Source: Prauserella isguenensis (GTDB taxonomy: Bacteria > Actinomycetota > Actinomycetes > Mycobacteriales > Pseudonocardiaceae). Taken from it: a stretch of 64,000 nucleotides of DNA. The translations under genes were made by a program, and so were the position numbers. The stretch lies in the NCBI RefSeq assembly GCF_014191605.1, contig NZ_JACHWU010000001.1:1488001-1552000 (forward strand), read 5' to 3'. The notes under the pieces are model-generated. The model was not told the DNA's origin. It worked only from the letters and a program-made list of their open reading frames with translations, and made no database searches. Shown here piece after piece: positions 15,259 to 24,287 of the stretch (its first letter is position 1; the number at the start of each line of letters is the position of its first letter).

Positions 15259-16002
15259 ATGACCACAGACGCAGAACTCGCCGGGCAGCTGGCGGTCGAA
15301 GCCGGGAAACTGCTGCTCGACGTGCGTGCCGGCGGTGCGGACCTGGAGCCGAAGGAGCTGGGCGGGCGCGGCGACGCGCGCTCGAACGCGCTCCTGCTCG
15401 AGCGCCTCGCCGCCGCCCGTCCGGGAGACGCCGTGCTGTCCGAGGAGTCGGCCGACAGCAGTGCCCGGTTGTCGGCCGACCGGGTGTGGATCATCGACCC
15501 GCTCGACGGCACGCGCGAGTTCTCGCGGCCCGGCCGCGACGACTGGGCCGTGCACGTCGCGTTGTGGCAGCAGGGCAAGGGCATCACCGATGCGGCGGTG
15601 GCCCAGCCCGATCGCGACACGGTCTACGTGACCGGGGATGTGACACTGGCGCCGCGCGCGGGTGAGGGCAGGATCCTCGTGAGCGCGAGCAGGCCGCCGG
15701 AGTTCGCCGCCGGTGTCGCAGCCGACCTCGGGGCCGAACTGGTTCCGATGGGGTCGGCCGGAGCCAAGGCGATGGCCGTGCTGCGCGGTGAGGCCGACGC
15801 CTACCTGCATGCGGGCGGCCAGTGGGAGTGGGACTCGGCCGCGCCCGCAGGCGTCGTCCAGGCGGCCGGGTTGTTCGCGTCCCGTGTGGACGGTTCGCCG
15901 CTCGAGTACAACGCACCGCACCCGTACCTGCCGGATCTGGTCGTCTGCAGGCCCGAGCTGGCAGGTGACATCCTCGCCTCGATCGCGAAGCACTCCGCCT
16001 GA
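15259..16002 (+). CDS. cysQ: 3'(2'),5'-bisphosphate nucleotidase (CysQ/inositol monophosphatase fold)
   Basis: A 247-residue Mg-dependent phosphatase of the IMPase/FBPase superfamily. The metal-binding signature is [20 protein letters not shown] (DPxDGT) near residues 75-94, preceded by LSEESADS, with the second motif [29 protein letters not shown], a WDxA-like region. Actinobacterial CysQ hydrolyses PAP to AMP, recycling the by-product of PAPS-dependent sulfotransfer. It is divergent from the operon that ends in a sulfotransferase, a functionally coherent pairing. Length is normal. Confidence 0.88.
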   Translation: MTTDAELAGQLAVEAGKLLLDVRAGGADLEPKELGGRGDARSNALLLERLAAARPGDAVLSEESADSSARLSADRVWIIDPLDGTREFSRPGRDDWAVHVALWQQGKGITDAAVAQPDRDTVYVTGDVTLAPRAGEGRILVSASRPPEFAAGVAADLGAELVPMGSAGAKAMAVLRGEADAYLHAGGQWEWDSAAPAGVVQAAGLFASRVDGSPLEYNAPHPYLPDLVVCRPELAGDILASIAKHSA

Positions 16003-16026
16003 CGAGACCGGCTTTCGGGAACCGGA

Positions 16027-17835
16027 TCAGTCGGCGAGGGCCGCCAGGATCTGTTCCCCGTACTTGTTCAGCTTGTTCTCGCCGACGCCGCCGACCCGGC
16101 CCAGTTCATCCAGAGTGGATGGATGGTCGACGGCGATCTGCCGCAACGTCGCGTCGTGGAAGATGATGTAGGCGGGAACACCCTGTTCCTTCGCGGTCGC
16201 CCCGCGCCAGTCCCGGAGGCGGTCGAACGCAGGCTTCGCCTCGTCCGGCAGCTCCGCGGGCTGGGCGGCGCGCTTGGTCTTCTCGCGCGTGGCGGTGCGT
16301 TTCGGCTCGCGGCGCAGGTGCACCTTCCTGCCCTGGTACAGCACCTCGTCGCTGGCAGGCGTCGCGACGAGTGTGCCGTACTCTCCTTCGACGGCCAGTA
16401 GGCCGGTCGCGAGCAGCTGCCGGATCACGCCGCGCCACTCGTTGTCAGCCAGGTCGGAGCCGACGCCGAACACGCTCAGCTCGTCGTGCCGGTGCTGCGT
16501 GATCTTCGTGGTGGACTTGCCGCGCAGGATGTCGATGATCTGCCCCGCGCCGAACTTCTGGTTCCGTTCGCGCTTGAGTCGCACGACGGTGGACAGCAGC
16601 TTCTGTGCGGCGACCGTGCCGTCCCACGACTCCGGCGGTGTGAGGCAGGTGTCGCAGTTGCCGCACGGCTCGCCCTCCTGACCGAAGTAGGCCAGCAGCT
16701 GTACCCGGCGGCACTCGACCGTCTCGCACAGTGCGAGCATCGCGTCGAGGTGCGTGGCCAGTTTCCGCCGGTGCGCCTGGTCGCCCTCGGACGACTCGAT
16801 CAGCTTGCGCTGCTGCATCACGTCCTGCAGCCCGTAGGCGAGCCACGCGGTCGACGGCAGGCCGTCCCGGCCCGCGCGGCCCGTCTCCTGGTAGTAGCCC
16901 TCGACGGACTTCGGCAGGTCGAGGTGCGCGACGAACCGCACGTCGGGCTTGTCGATGCCCATGCCGAACGCGATCGTCGCGACGACGATCAGGCCGTCCT
17001 CGCGCAGGAACCGGGCCTGATGGCGTTCGCGGGTCGCCGCGTCGAGTCCCGCGTGGTACGGCACCGCGTCGATGCCGTTGCGGACGAGGAACTCAGCGAC
17101 CTCCTCGACGGACTTGCGCGAGAGGCAGTACACGATGCCCGCGTCGCCGTCGTGCTCGGTGCGCAGCAGGTCGAGCAGCTGTTTGCGTGGTTCGTTCTTC
17201 GGCGCGATGCGGTACTGGATGTTGGGCCGGTCGAAGCTCGCGACATGGTGCAGCGCGTCGTCCAGGCCCAGCCGGGTCGCGATCTCCGCGTGCGTGGCCT
17301 GGGTCGCCGTGGCCGTCAGCGCGATGCGGGGCACGTCGGGCCACTGTTCGTGCAGCCCGGACAACGCGAGGTAGTCCGGGCGGAAGTCGTGTCCCCACTG
17401 CGACACGCAGTGCGCCTCGTCGATCGCGAACAGCGCCAGCGGCGCCCGGTCGAGCAGCCGGCGCGTCGAGTCGAGGTTCAGCCGTTCCGGAGCGAGGTAC
17501 AGCAGGTCGAGTTCGCCTGCGAGCAGTTCGGACTCGGTGAGCCGCCGCTCGTCGGGATCCTGCGTCGAGTTGAGGAACCCCGCGCGCACGCCGAGTGCCC
17601 GGAGCGCGTCCACCTGGTCCTGCATCAGCGCGATGAGCGGCGAGATCACCACGCCGGTGCCCTCCCTGGCCAGCGCCGGAATCTGGTAGCACAGCGATTT
17701 GCCGCCACCGGTCGGCATGAGCACGAGCGCGTCGCCGCCCGCCGTGACGTGGTCGACGATCTTCTGCTGTCCGGGGCGGAACTCGTCATAGCCGAACACC
17801 CGGTTCAGCACGTCGAGCGGGTCGCGGGAAGTCAC
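16027..17835 (-). CDS. recQ: RecQ ATP-dependent DNA helicase
   Basis: 602 residues. Helicase motifs: Q-region FRPGQQ (19-24), Walker A PTGGGKS (41-47), DEAH box (139-142) with the aromatic-rich loop [16 protein letters not shown]-like LTATATQ, and motif [12 protein letters not shown]. The RQC zinc-binding cysteines are visible in CETVECRR and CGNCDTC, followed by a winged helix, and a C-terminal HRDC domain ([15 protein letters not shown] ... EQILAALAD). GTG 17835 is used since homology starts at [19 protein letters not shown]. It is convergent with cysQ. Role: 3'-5' unwinding in recombination and replication repair. Confidence 0.95.
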   Translation of the reverse strand: MTSRDPLDVLNRVFGYDEFRPGQQKIVDHVTAGGDALVLMPTGGGKSLCYQIPALAREGTGVVISPLIALMQDQVDALRALGVRAGFLNSTQDPDERRLTESELLAGELDLLYLAPERLNLDSTRRLLDRAPLALFAIDEAHCVSQWGHDFRPDYLALSGLHEQWPDVPRIALTATATQATHAEIATRLGLDDALHHVASFDRPNIQYRIAPKNEPRKQLLDLLRTEHDGDAGIVYCLSRKSVEEVAEFLVRNGIDAVPYHAGLDAATRERHQARFLREDGLIVVATIAFGMGIDKPDVRFVAHLDLPKSVEGYYQETGRAGRDGLPSTAWLAYGLQDVMQQRKLIESSEGDQAHRRKLATHLDAMLALCETVECRRVQLLAYFGQEGEPCGNCDTCLTPPESWDGTVAAQKLLSTVVRLKRERNQKFGAGQIIDILRGKSTTKITQHRHDELSVFGVGSDLADNEWRGVIRQLLATGLLAVEGEYGTLVATPASDEVLYQGRKVHLRREPKRTATREKTKRAAQPAELPDEAKPAFDRLRDWRGATAKEQGVPAYIIFHDATLRQIAVDHPSTLDELGRVGGVGENKLNKYGEQILAALAD

Positions 17836-17900
17836 CCGCGCGATCCTACGATGCTGCCCCGGCACGACGTTGCCGGCGGGAGTGCCGTCCCGGGTTCGCC

Positions 17901-18761
17901 TCAGTCGAACCGGGCGAGCGCGCCGGACTCCTGCGCCACCCAGATCGCGTCGTCCGGGCCGGACGCCAGGCCATGGGGTTCCGTGCCCGGCAGGTCGTGA
18001 TGGGTGAACCGGCCGTGAGGGTCGACATGCCCGAGCCGGTTCGACGCCCACTCGGTGAACCAGCAGCCACCGTCGTCGGCGGTGATCACGGCGTGGGGGC
18101 GTGCCGTGGGGTCGGGGAGGGGGAACTCGGCGATCGCGCCGTCGGTGGTGATCCGGCCGACCGCACCCGCTCCGATCTCGACGAACCACAGCGCATCCGG
18201 TGCACCGGCGATACCGACGGGTGCCGCGCCGCGGGTCGGCAGCGCGTGCACGGTGACCTGGCCCGTCGGCGTGACCCGGGCGATCGCGTCGGCCTGGTTG
18301 AGCGTGCACCACAGTGCGCCGTCGGGCCCGGTGGTCACGTAACCCGGCATGGCGTTCGGCACGCCCAGCGGGAACTCCGTCACGACGCCGTCGGTGTCGA
18401 TCCGTGCGAGCGCTCCGACGGTCATCTCCGAGAACCACAGCGCCTCGTCGGGTCCGCGGGTGATGCCGTACGGCATCACCTCACCGAGCGGGAACCGCGT
18501 GAGCACACCGCCGGTGGTGATGCGCCCGATCGCGTGCGCCCGCCCGAGGGTGAACCACAGCGCGCCGTCGGGTCCGGTCGTGATGCTGGTCGGCTGGGCG
18601 GAATCGTCACCGAGTGGGAACGTGCGCTGTTCGCCCGTGGTCGACATCCGGCCGACCGCGCCCGAGCCGGCCATCGTGAACCACACGGCGCCGTCCGGCC
18701 CGGTCGTCACGCCGTACGGCCCCGAACCCGGATCGTCGACGGGGAACTCGGTGATCGACAT
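17901..18761 (-). CDS. Virginiamycin B lyase-like (Vgb) beta-propeller protein
   Basis: 286 residues of about seven repeated blades, each with a G-P-D-G-A-(L/V)-W-F-T signature and an IGRITT-like strand, as in the seven-bladed Vgb propeller. Vgb linearises type B streptogramins by elimination. Residues reported as catalytic in Vgb seem to have counterparts: Tyr16 (GPYG), His223 (RPHAV), Glu261 and His263 (TEPHG). Length is close to Vgb (about 300). It lies 65 bases upstream of recQ on the same strand. Streptogramin resistance is plausible, but many actinobacterial Vgb-like proteins are untested. Confidence 0.75.
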   Translation of the reverse strand: MSITEFPVDDPGSGPYGVTTGPDGAVWFTMAGSGAVGRMSTTGEQRTFPLGDDSAQPTSITTGPDGALWFTLGRAHAIGRITTGGVLTRFPLGEVMPYGITRGPDEALWFSEMTVGALARIDTDGVVTEFPLGVPNAMPGYVTTGPDGALWCTLNQADAIARVTPTGQVTVHALPTRGAAPVGIAGAPDALWFVEIGAGAVGRITTDGAIAEFPLPDPTARPHAVITADDGGCWFTEWASNRLGHVDPHGRFTHHDLPGTEPHGLASGPDDAIWVAQESGALARFD

Positions 18762-18799
18762 GCCTCAACGTTAGGGCACTGCCGCAACCGGTTTTTCCC

Positions 18800-19045
18800 T
18801 CACTCCAGCCGTGCGATCGGGGTGCCCTGTTTGACGACGTCGCCCTCGCCGACCAACAGCCGCACGACGCCCGAGGCCGGAGCCGGTACCTCGACGTCCA
18901 CCTTGTCGACGGCCACCTCGGCCAGCAGGTCACCTTCGGAGACCCGCTGGCCGTCGGACGCGAACCAGGTGGCGAGCACGCCCTCGGCGTCCGGGTCGGA
19001 CTGCGACACCGTGGGAAACGGCACCTCCTGCCGCGACGTGGTCAC
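18800..19045 (-). CDS. Free-standing lipoyl (biotinyl/lipoyl-attachment) domain protein
   Basis: An 81-residue protein that is only a lipoyl domain: hydrophobic strands around EVAVDKVDVEVPAPASG, with the lipoylated Lys in VDKVD at about residue 48, and the closing LLVGEGDVVKQGTPIARLE. In pyruvate/acetoin/branched-chain dehydrogenase complexes this domain is normally the N-terminus of the E2 acyltransferase; here it is alone, without peripheral-subunit-binding or catalytic domains. It starts 3 bases after the E1 beta gene, so the three genes form one operon. It should carry the acyl or reduced lipoamide between E1 and an E2 core encoded elsewhere. Confidence 0.85.
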   Translation of the reverse strand: MTTSRQEVPFPTVSQSDPDAEGVLATWFASDGQRVSEGDLLAEVAVDKVDVEVPAPASGVVRLLVGEGDVVKQGTPIARLE

Positions 19046-19048
19046 CGC

Positions 19049-20104
19049 TCACCTCCCCATGACGCCGAACACGGCGTTGCGGATCCGTTCGCTCGTCGGC
19101 AGCACGGCGTCCTCGAGTCCACGGGCGTACGGGATCGGCACGTCGGGCACGGCCACGCGCACCGGCGGGGCCGCCAGCATGCCGGGGTCGCGTTCGGCCA
19201 CCCTGGCGATGATCTCGCCGGACACACCGAAAGACCGGTAGTCCTCGTCGACGACGAGCAGCCTGCCCGTGCGGCCGACGGACTCGAGGATCGTGTCGGT
19301 GTCGAGCGGCACGAGACTGCGCAGGTCGACGACCTCGCAGTCGATGTCGTCGCCCGCCAGTTCGTCGGCGACGTCGAGCGCGTGGTGTACCGACAGCGAC
19401 AGCGTGGCGATCGTGACGTCCGTTCCGGGACGGGCGATCGCGGCCTTGCCGATCGGCACCTCGTAGTCCTCCTCGGGAACCGGGCCGACCGAACGTGGGT
19501 TCTTCGCCATCCACGGCAGGCCCATGATGCCCTTGTGGAACATGTAGACGACCGGGTTGTCATCGCGGATCGCCGAGGTCATCAGCCCCTTGGCGTCGGC
19601 GGGGTTGCTCGGCGCCACGACCTTCATGCCCGGAAGGTGTGCGAACGTCCCCCACAGGCACTGCGAGTGCTGCGCGCCGTCGGAGTAGCCGCCGCCGACC
19701 GCGGTCGTCAGCACCATCGGCACGCGCACGTTGCCGCCCGACTCGTAGTGGATCTTCGCCATGTGGTTGTAGATCTGGTCCATGCAGACGCCGAAGAAGT
19801 CGACGAACATCAACTCGGCGATCGGACGCATGCCCTCGACGGCGGCCCCGATCGCGGCGCCGATGAATGCGCTCTCGGAGATCGGGGTGTCGACGACCCG
19901 CTGCGGGCCGAACCTGTCGACCAGGCCGGTCGTCGAGCTGAAAATCCCGCCGTAGGCGCCGACGTCCTCGCCCATGACGAACACGTCCTGATCGCGGTCC
20001 ATCTCCGCGGCGACGGCCTCCACCATCGCCTTCGACGTGCTGAGTTTGCGGGTTGTGGCCGGTGCCGAGGTGTGGGAGGCATCGGCGGCATCGGTGAGCG
20101 ACAT
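19049..20104 (-). CDS. 2-oxoacid dehydrogenase E1 component, beta subunit
   Basis: A 351-residue transketolase-like E1 beta subunit. The N-terminal half has VFVMGEDVGAYGGIF and FGPQRVVDTPISESAFIGAAIGAA, typical of PdhB/AcoB/BkdB; the C-terminal transketolase_C domain includes VVDLRSLVPLDTDTI. It forms the alpha2beta2 ThDP-dependent decarboxylase with the adjacent alpha subunit. Start MSLTDA at 20104 is chosen because a strong GAGGAGGAG site precedes it; an upstream in-frame ATG lacks one. Substrate (pyruvate, acetoin or branched-chain 2-oxoacid) cannot be told with certainty. Confidence 0.9.
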   Translation of the reverse strand: MSLTDAADASHTSAPATTRKLSTSKAMVEAVAAEMDRDQDVFVMGEDVGAYGGIFSSTTGLVDRFGPQRVVDTPISESAFIGAAIGAAVEGMRPIAELMFVDFFGVCMDQIYNHMAKIHYESGGNVRVPMVLTTAVGGGYSDGAQHSQCLWGTFAHLPGMKVVAPSNPADAKGLMTSAIRDDNPVVYMFHKGIMGLPWMAKNPRSVGPVPEEDYEVPIGKAAIARPGTDVTIATLSLSVHHALDVADELAGDDIDCEVVDLRSLVPLDTDTILESVGRTGRLLVVDEDYRSFGVSGEIIARVAERDPGMLAAPPVRVAVPDVPIPYARGLEDAVLPTSERIRNAVFGVMGR

Positions 20105-20199
20105 TGCTCCTCCTCGAGATCCGATTCGTGGCGAGTGGGTGCGCGCGGTCACGGCCCCGGGCGATGTCGGTGCGAGCTGTGTTCGCCCGGGCGTGCGCC

Positions 20200-21174
20200 T
20201 CAGGCGAACACGAGGCCGAGCGCTTCTTTCGGGTCCGGCAGCGGGCTGCGTCGGGCGAACGCGATCGCGTCCTCGACCCGCTCGCTCGCGTCGGCGGCGA
20301 CGGACTTCACTGCTGCCTCGTCGAGGACGCCCTCGTCGCGCAGCGTCTGCTCGTAGGTGGGCAGCGGATCGCGACCGGGCACGCCGTCGAGGTCGTGTCG
20401 GTAGGCCTGCGGATCACCTTCGAAATGGCCCCAGAGTCGCAGGGTGTGCACCTCGAGCAGGCTCGGTCCGTCGCCCGCGCGTGCCCGCGCCACCGCCTCC
20501 GACGCCGCACGATGCACACCCTCGACCGAGTTGTCCTCGACGCGGGTGCCCGGGATGCCGTACCCGGCGGCACGGTCGGCGTTGGAGGTGACGCACGTCG
20601 AGGCGCTGCGGGGAACCGAGATGCCCCACTCGTTGTCCTCGATCACGAACACCACCGGCAGTTTCCACAAGGCGGCCAGGTTCAGCGACTCGTGGAACGC
20701 GCCCTGGTTGGCGGCACCCTCGCCGGTGACTGCCACGGCCACGGCGTCGGTGCCGCGCCGCTGGAACGCCATCGCCTGGCCCAGTGCGGGCGGGTAGCCC
20801 TCGGCGATGATGCCCGAGCACGAGAAGTGCACGTCGGGGTCGAACAGGTGCATGTGGCCGCCGCGACCCTTGCCGAGCCCGTCGACCCGACCGAAGATCT
20901 CCGCGGTCATGCGGTGCATGTCCACCCCGTGGGCGATCGCGAAGTGGTGCGGACGGTGCGTGGCCGTGACCGCGTCCGATGACGTCAGGTGGGCGCAGAC
21001 ACCCGCGGCGACGGGTTCCTGTCCGGCCGACAGGTGCATCTCACCGGGGATCGCGCCGGCGCCGATGTCGAACACCGGCTTCTTGTCGGCGTGGTACTCG
21101 CGCAGGATCGCTTCTTCGTAGGTGCGGATCAGCACCATCGTGCGGTACAGGTCCAGCCTCGTTGCCGTGTCCAT
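20200..21174 (-). CDS. 2-oxoacid dehydrogenase E1 component, alpha subunit
   Basis: A 324-residue ThDP-dependent E1 alpha. The ThDP/Mg motif is VTGEGAANQGAFHESLNLAA followed by LPVVFVIEDNEWGIS; the phosphorylation-loop-like segment is TRVEDNSVEGVHRAA. ATHRPHHFAIAHGVD and GKGRGGHMHLFD are the substrate-channel motifs of PdhA/AcoA-type enzymes. MDTATRL (21174) is the likely start. It is 95 bases upstream of E1 beta, in the same operon, with an IclR regulator gene just upstream on the same strand. The sequence leans toward acetoin/pyruvate-type AcoA-like enzymes, but this is not certain. Confidence 0.9.
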   Translation of the reverse strand: MDTATRLDLYRTMVLIRTYEEAILREYHADKKPVFDIGAGAIPGEMHLSAGQEPVAAGVCAHLTSSDAVTATHRPHHFAIAHGVDMHRMTAEIFGRVDGLGKGRGGHMHLFDPDVHFSCSGIIAEGYPPALGQAMAFQRRGTDAVAVAVTGEGAANQGAFHESLNLAALWKLPVVFVIEDNEWGISVPRSASTCVTSNADRAAGYGIPGTRVEDNSVEGVHRAASEAVARARAGDGPSLLEVHTLRLWGHFEGDPQAYRHDLDGVPGRDPLPTYEQTLRDEGVLDEAAVKSVAADASERVEDAIAFARRSPLPDPKEALGLVFA

Positions 21175-21303
21175 GCCCGTCCTCCGCGGTTTTCTCGTTG
21201 GCGCAGTGTCGTCGTCGACGGCGAGTGGGTTCGTCAGCAACTCTTCTCGCCTGCGCGGACCTCGGGCAACGGCGTCGATTTCAGATGCTGATACGGCGGC
21301 CGC

Positions 21304-22056
21304 CTACCGGGTGACGGCGTCGGCGGCCGCGGCACGGCTGACCCGGTGGGCGGCGCGCTGTATCACCCGTGCCGCCGCCCGCGTGGCGCGATATCTACGG
21401 GCGGGCAGCGACACGGCCACGGCGCCGAGCATGCCGGGTCCGTGGACGACGCCGCCGAGACATGCCGTGCCGAGGAGATACTCCTGCCGATCGTCGAACA
21501 CCTCGCCACCGGACGACAGCGTGTGTTCGAGCGTGCGTGCGTCGGTGATCGTGTTCGGCGTGAGGTCGGCCAGCCGGTGTCTGGCGAGGTAGTCGGCACG
21601 CTCGTCGGGCGTGAGCGTGGCGAGGATGCACTTGCCGAACGCCGTGGCGTGTCCCGCTTCGTGGGCGCCCACCCACAGGTCGGCGGGCGGCGTGCGCGGG
21701 CTGTCGACGATGTCGACCAGTTCGATCTCGCCGTCGTTGTAGAGCGCGAGATAGGCAGCGCCGTGGAGCTCGTCCCGCAATGCTCGCAGGATCGGACGGA
21801 CGTGGGTGAGCAGCCGCTGCGAGGCGTGTTCCGGTGCCGCGGGGCGGAGCCGCGCGCCGAGAACGTAACCGTCCTCCAGTTTGCGCAGGTAGCCCTCGTG
21901 GACGAGGGTCCGCAGCAGGTGGTAAGTGGTAGGCAGCGGAACCCCGACGGCGCGCGCCAGGTGTTTCGCCGTGACGGGTCTGCTGCTCGAGCCGACGGCG
22001 TCGAGCAGGTGCAGAGCGCGCTGCACCGAACCGATGAGCGTGGGCCCGTTCGACAC
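21304..22056 (-). CDS. IclR-family transcriptional regulator
   Basis: About 250 residues. The N-terminal winged helix is SVQRALHLLDAVGSSSRPVTAKHLARAVGVPLPTTYHLLRTLVHEGYLRKLEDGYVLG, a textbook IclR HTH; the C-terminal IclR effector domain contains HGAAYLALYNDGEIELVDIVDSP and AFGKCILATLTPDERADYL. GTG at 22056 is chosen because GGAGGTGG sits 5 bases upstream; other in-frame GTG codons nearby lack such a site. It lies 130 bases upstream of E1 alpha on the same strand and probably controls that operon in response to a small acid. Confidence 0.87.
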   Translation of the reverse strand: MSNGPTLIGSVQRALHLLDAVGSSSRPVTAKHLARAVGVPLPTTYHLLRTLVHEGYLRKLEDGYVLGARLRPAAPEHASQRLLTHVRPILRALRDELHGAAYLALYNDGEIELVDIVDSPRTPPADLWVGAHEAGHATAFGKCILATLTPDERADYLARHRLADLTPNTITDARTLEHTLSSGGEVFDDRQEYLLGTACLGGVVHGPGMLGAVAVSLPARRYRATRAAARVIQRAAHRVSRAAAADAVTR

Positions 22057-22210
22057 GAGTGCCACCTCCGCCACGTCGTCGTAGCCGCCGGCCGTATCGA
22101 GCGCCGAGGTGTCCAGGATGTCCCGAGTTCGGTGTGGGCGGCAAGTTCGGCTGTGGGGCAAACCCGCGGCGGATGTCGGTAGCGGTGGCGACGGTGCTCG
22201 GTCCAACGAT

Positions 22211-22249
22211 CGCCGACGAGCGACGCCGACGAGCGACGCCGACGAGCGA
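22211..22249. repeat. 13-bp tandem repeat, three copies
   Basis: CGCCGACGAGCGA occurs three times head to tail in non-coding sequence upstream of the IclR gene. Confidence 0.8.
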
Positions 22250-22360
22250 CGATGGGGAGTCGGACATGGGTTCGAACAGCGCGCCCTGCTGGCCGCAGCG
22301 GCGGTGACCGGGCCCTCGGGCAGCGGCGAACGCCACCCGAGGGCCCTTGCATCGAATCTA

Positions 22361-22390
22361 TGGACAGGTGTGTCCACGAACTGCTAGCGT
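22361..22390 (+). promoter_or_regulatory. TetR-gene promoter with overlapping palindromic operator
   Basis: TGGACA (22361-22366) as -35, 18 bp, TAGCGT (22385-22390) as -10. The -35 hexamer is the left arm of the perfect inverted repeat TGGACAggtgTGTCCA (22361-22376). An autoregulatory site for the TetR protein encoded downstream is the simplest reading. The leader would be about 180 bases. Confidence 0.5.
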
Positions 22391-22572
22391 GGACCGCACG
22401 GCGTTACGGTGCCGGTGAGCGGTTCCATGAGGGGAGGTTCGCCATCCCGGCCGGGTCCGATCCCGGGGCCACACCCAGTTCGTGTGGCCTGGCGCAGCGC
22501 GGCAGGACATCGCAGCAGTAGAGCGAAGCAGTAGAAGCGAGACGCAGCAGTAGGAGCATCCGGGAAAGCAGC

Positions 22573-23169
22573 ATGGCTCGACCACGTAAGCCGTTGGATC
22601 CGGCGCGCCGCGAGGCGTTGCTGCGGCACGCCCGCCGTCACTTCGCCTCAAATGGTTACGAAGCGGCCTCCGTGAGTAAGATCAACCAGGCGGCCGATTT
22701 CCCCCGGAGTTCGTTCTATTACTTCTTCGGCGAGAAGGACGCGTTGTTCGAGGCGGCGTTCTCGGACGGATTGGAGAAGCTGTCGGGCAGGGTCGCGGTT
22801 CCTCATCCGTCCACACTGGATGCGGATTCGTTCTGGCCAACCGTTTTCGGCCTGATCGATTCGATCTCGGAGGCGCAGCACGACGAGGACCTCGCGTGCA
22901 TCCCTGTGCTGTTCCACCTGCCGGATGCGCCGCCGAGTCCATCGCTCGACAAGTTCCGGGACGCCGCGAGGGAGTGGTGTGGCGCGGTCGTTCGCGTGGG
23001 ACGAGGCCTCGGCCTGCTCGACCAGGAGATCCCGGACGACCTGCATCAGGACTTGGTGTGGAACATCGCCTCCACGGTAGACGGGTGGGTGGCACGGAAC
23101 CACGAGAACGCGCACCGGGCCGAGGCGCTCACGCGCAAGCTCGTCGTACGCGTGCTCGGTGGCCAGTAA
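22573..23169 (+). CDS. TetR-family transcriptional regulator
   Basis: 198 residues. The N-terminal HTH reads REALLRHARRHFASNGYEAASVSKINQAADFPRSSFYYFFGEKDALFEAAF, with the SxxSFYYFFG recognition-helix end typical of the family. The C-terminal half has a hydrophobic ligand-pocket pattern (WPTVFGLIDSISEAQ; LACIPVLFHLPD). It is followed after 86 bases by an NmrA-like SDR gene on the same strand, its most likely target. The inverted repeat at 22361-22376 upstream is a candidate operator. Confidence 0.85.
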   Translation: MARPRKPLDPARREALLRHARRHFASNGYEAASVSKINQAADFPRSSFYYFFGEKDALFEAAFSDGLEKLSGRVAVPHPSTLDADSFWPTVFGLIDSISEAQHDEDLACIPVLFHLPDAPPSPSLDKFRDAAREWCGAVVRVGRGLGLLDQEIPDDLHQDLVWNIASTVDGWVARNHENAHRAEALTRKLVVRVLGGQ

Positions 23170-23255
23170 ACGGAGCGGCCGGTCATCGGCACGGTTCCTG
23201 CGCGCGGAACCACGCTCACTGAACGAACAACGGTATACACAGGAGTGGACTAGAC

Positions 23256-24137
23256 ATGGCCAAGACGCTCGTCACCGGTGCCACCGGGTACCTGGGACGC
23301 TATCTGGTCGCGGAGCTGCATCGCCGCGGCCACACCGTGCGCGCTGTCGCCCGGGACCGCTCGCGCGCGGAGCAGCCGGGAAGCTGGGGCGCCCCGTCTC
23401 TGTCGGGCCTCGTCGACGAGTGGGCGATCGGCGAGGTCACCGACCCCACGTTCGTCGCCGATGTGGCCAAGGGTGTCGACTCCGTTGTGTCGTCGCTGGG
23501 GGTGACGACACAGAAGGCCGACCCGTGGGACATCGACTACGACGCCAATCGCGCGATCCTCAAGTCCGCGGAACAGCACGGCGTCGGATCGTTCTGCTTT
23601 GTCAACGTCATCGGCGGCGACCGCTGCACCGCGGAACTCACCAAGGCGAAGACGGCGTTCGTCGAAGAGCTGACGAAGTCGTCGGTGCCGAGCCAGGTGA
23701 TCGACCCGCCCGGCTACTTCTCCGACATGATGCAGATCTTCGCCATGGCTCAACGTGGCCGGGCGTACCTCTTCGACCCGGAACGGAAGATCAACCCGAT
23801 CCACGGTGCCGACCTCGCCGCCGCCTGCGTCGACCGACTCGAAGCCGGTGAGCAGGGCAGGTGGGAAGTCGGCGGTCCGGACATCTTCACGTGGGAGCAG
23901 CTCGCGGAGTGCGCGTTCGACGCTCTAGGCAAGAACCGCCGGATCACGAGGATCCCCCCGGGGGTCCTGCCCCCGGTCCTCGGTATCACTTCGCTGTTCA
24001 GTAAGCGGAAGGCCGACACACTGCGGTTCGTCACCTTCGGGATGTTGAACGACAGTGTCGGCACTCCCACCGGCACCCACCACCTGGCGGAGTTCTTCGC
24101 TGCCCATGCCGCCACGTCGAGTGCCGGCAGCTCGTGA
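23256..24137 (+). CDS. NmrA/atypical SDR-type NAD(P)-binding oxidoreductase
   Basis: A 293-residue Rossmann-fold protein. The cofactor motif TLVTGATGYLGRYLVAELHRRGHTV (GxxGxxG) is at residues 4-28, followed by basic AVARDRSRA, suggesting NADP. No canonical YxxxK pair is obvious, as in NmrA/atypical SDRs. The C-terminal half (INPIHGADLAAACVDRLEAG) matches the substrate-binding region of that group. It is probably controlled by the TetR gene upstream. It borders the prodiginine cluster, but nothing ties it to that pathway. Confidence 0.8.
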   Translation: MAKTLVTGATGYLGRYLVAELHRRGHTVRAVARDRSRAEQPGSWGAPSLSGLVDEWAIGEVTDPTFVADVAKGVDSVVSSLGVTTQKADPWDIDYDANRAILKSAEQHGVGSFCFVNVIGGDRCTAELTKAKTAFVEELTKSSVPSQVIDPPGYFSDMMQIFAMAQRGRAYLFDPERKINPIHGADLAAACVDRLEAGEQGRWEVGGPDIFTWEQLAECAFDALGKNRRITRIPPGVLPPVLGITSLFSKRKADTLRFVTFGMLNDSVGTPTGTHHLAEFFAAHAATSSAGSS

Positions 24138-24287
24138 TCGGTCGGTGAGGTGCGGTTGGTAAGGGACCAGACTCACAACAGCAGGTGAGCTGTCGCGATC
24201 CGGAATGGACACGCGGCGGAAGAACGAGCGGGAGCGCAGAGTCGATCGGAGGTACAGACCGGCCGGGGGCAACAGGAGCAGTGGTTC

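Larger units (their letters stand above)
22057..22572. other. Intergenic region between the IclR and TetR genes
   Basis: 516 bases without a supportable gene. It contains the 13-bp tandem repeat at 22211-22249, the palindromic promoter at 22361-22390, and, just before the TetR start, three spaced copies of AGCAGTAG between about 22517 and 22552. The repeats are direct observations; no function is known for the AGCAGTAG copies. Confidence 0.5.

Noticed and set aside
23256-24137. NmrA-like SDR as the cluster's RedK
   Set aside because: It is outside the operon, next to its own TetR regulator, and the C-terminal domain of the RedL-like protein is a better positional candidate for RedK.
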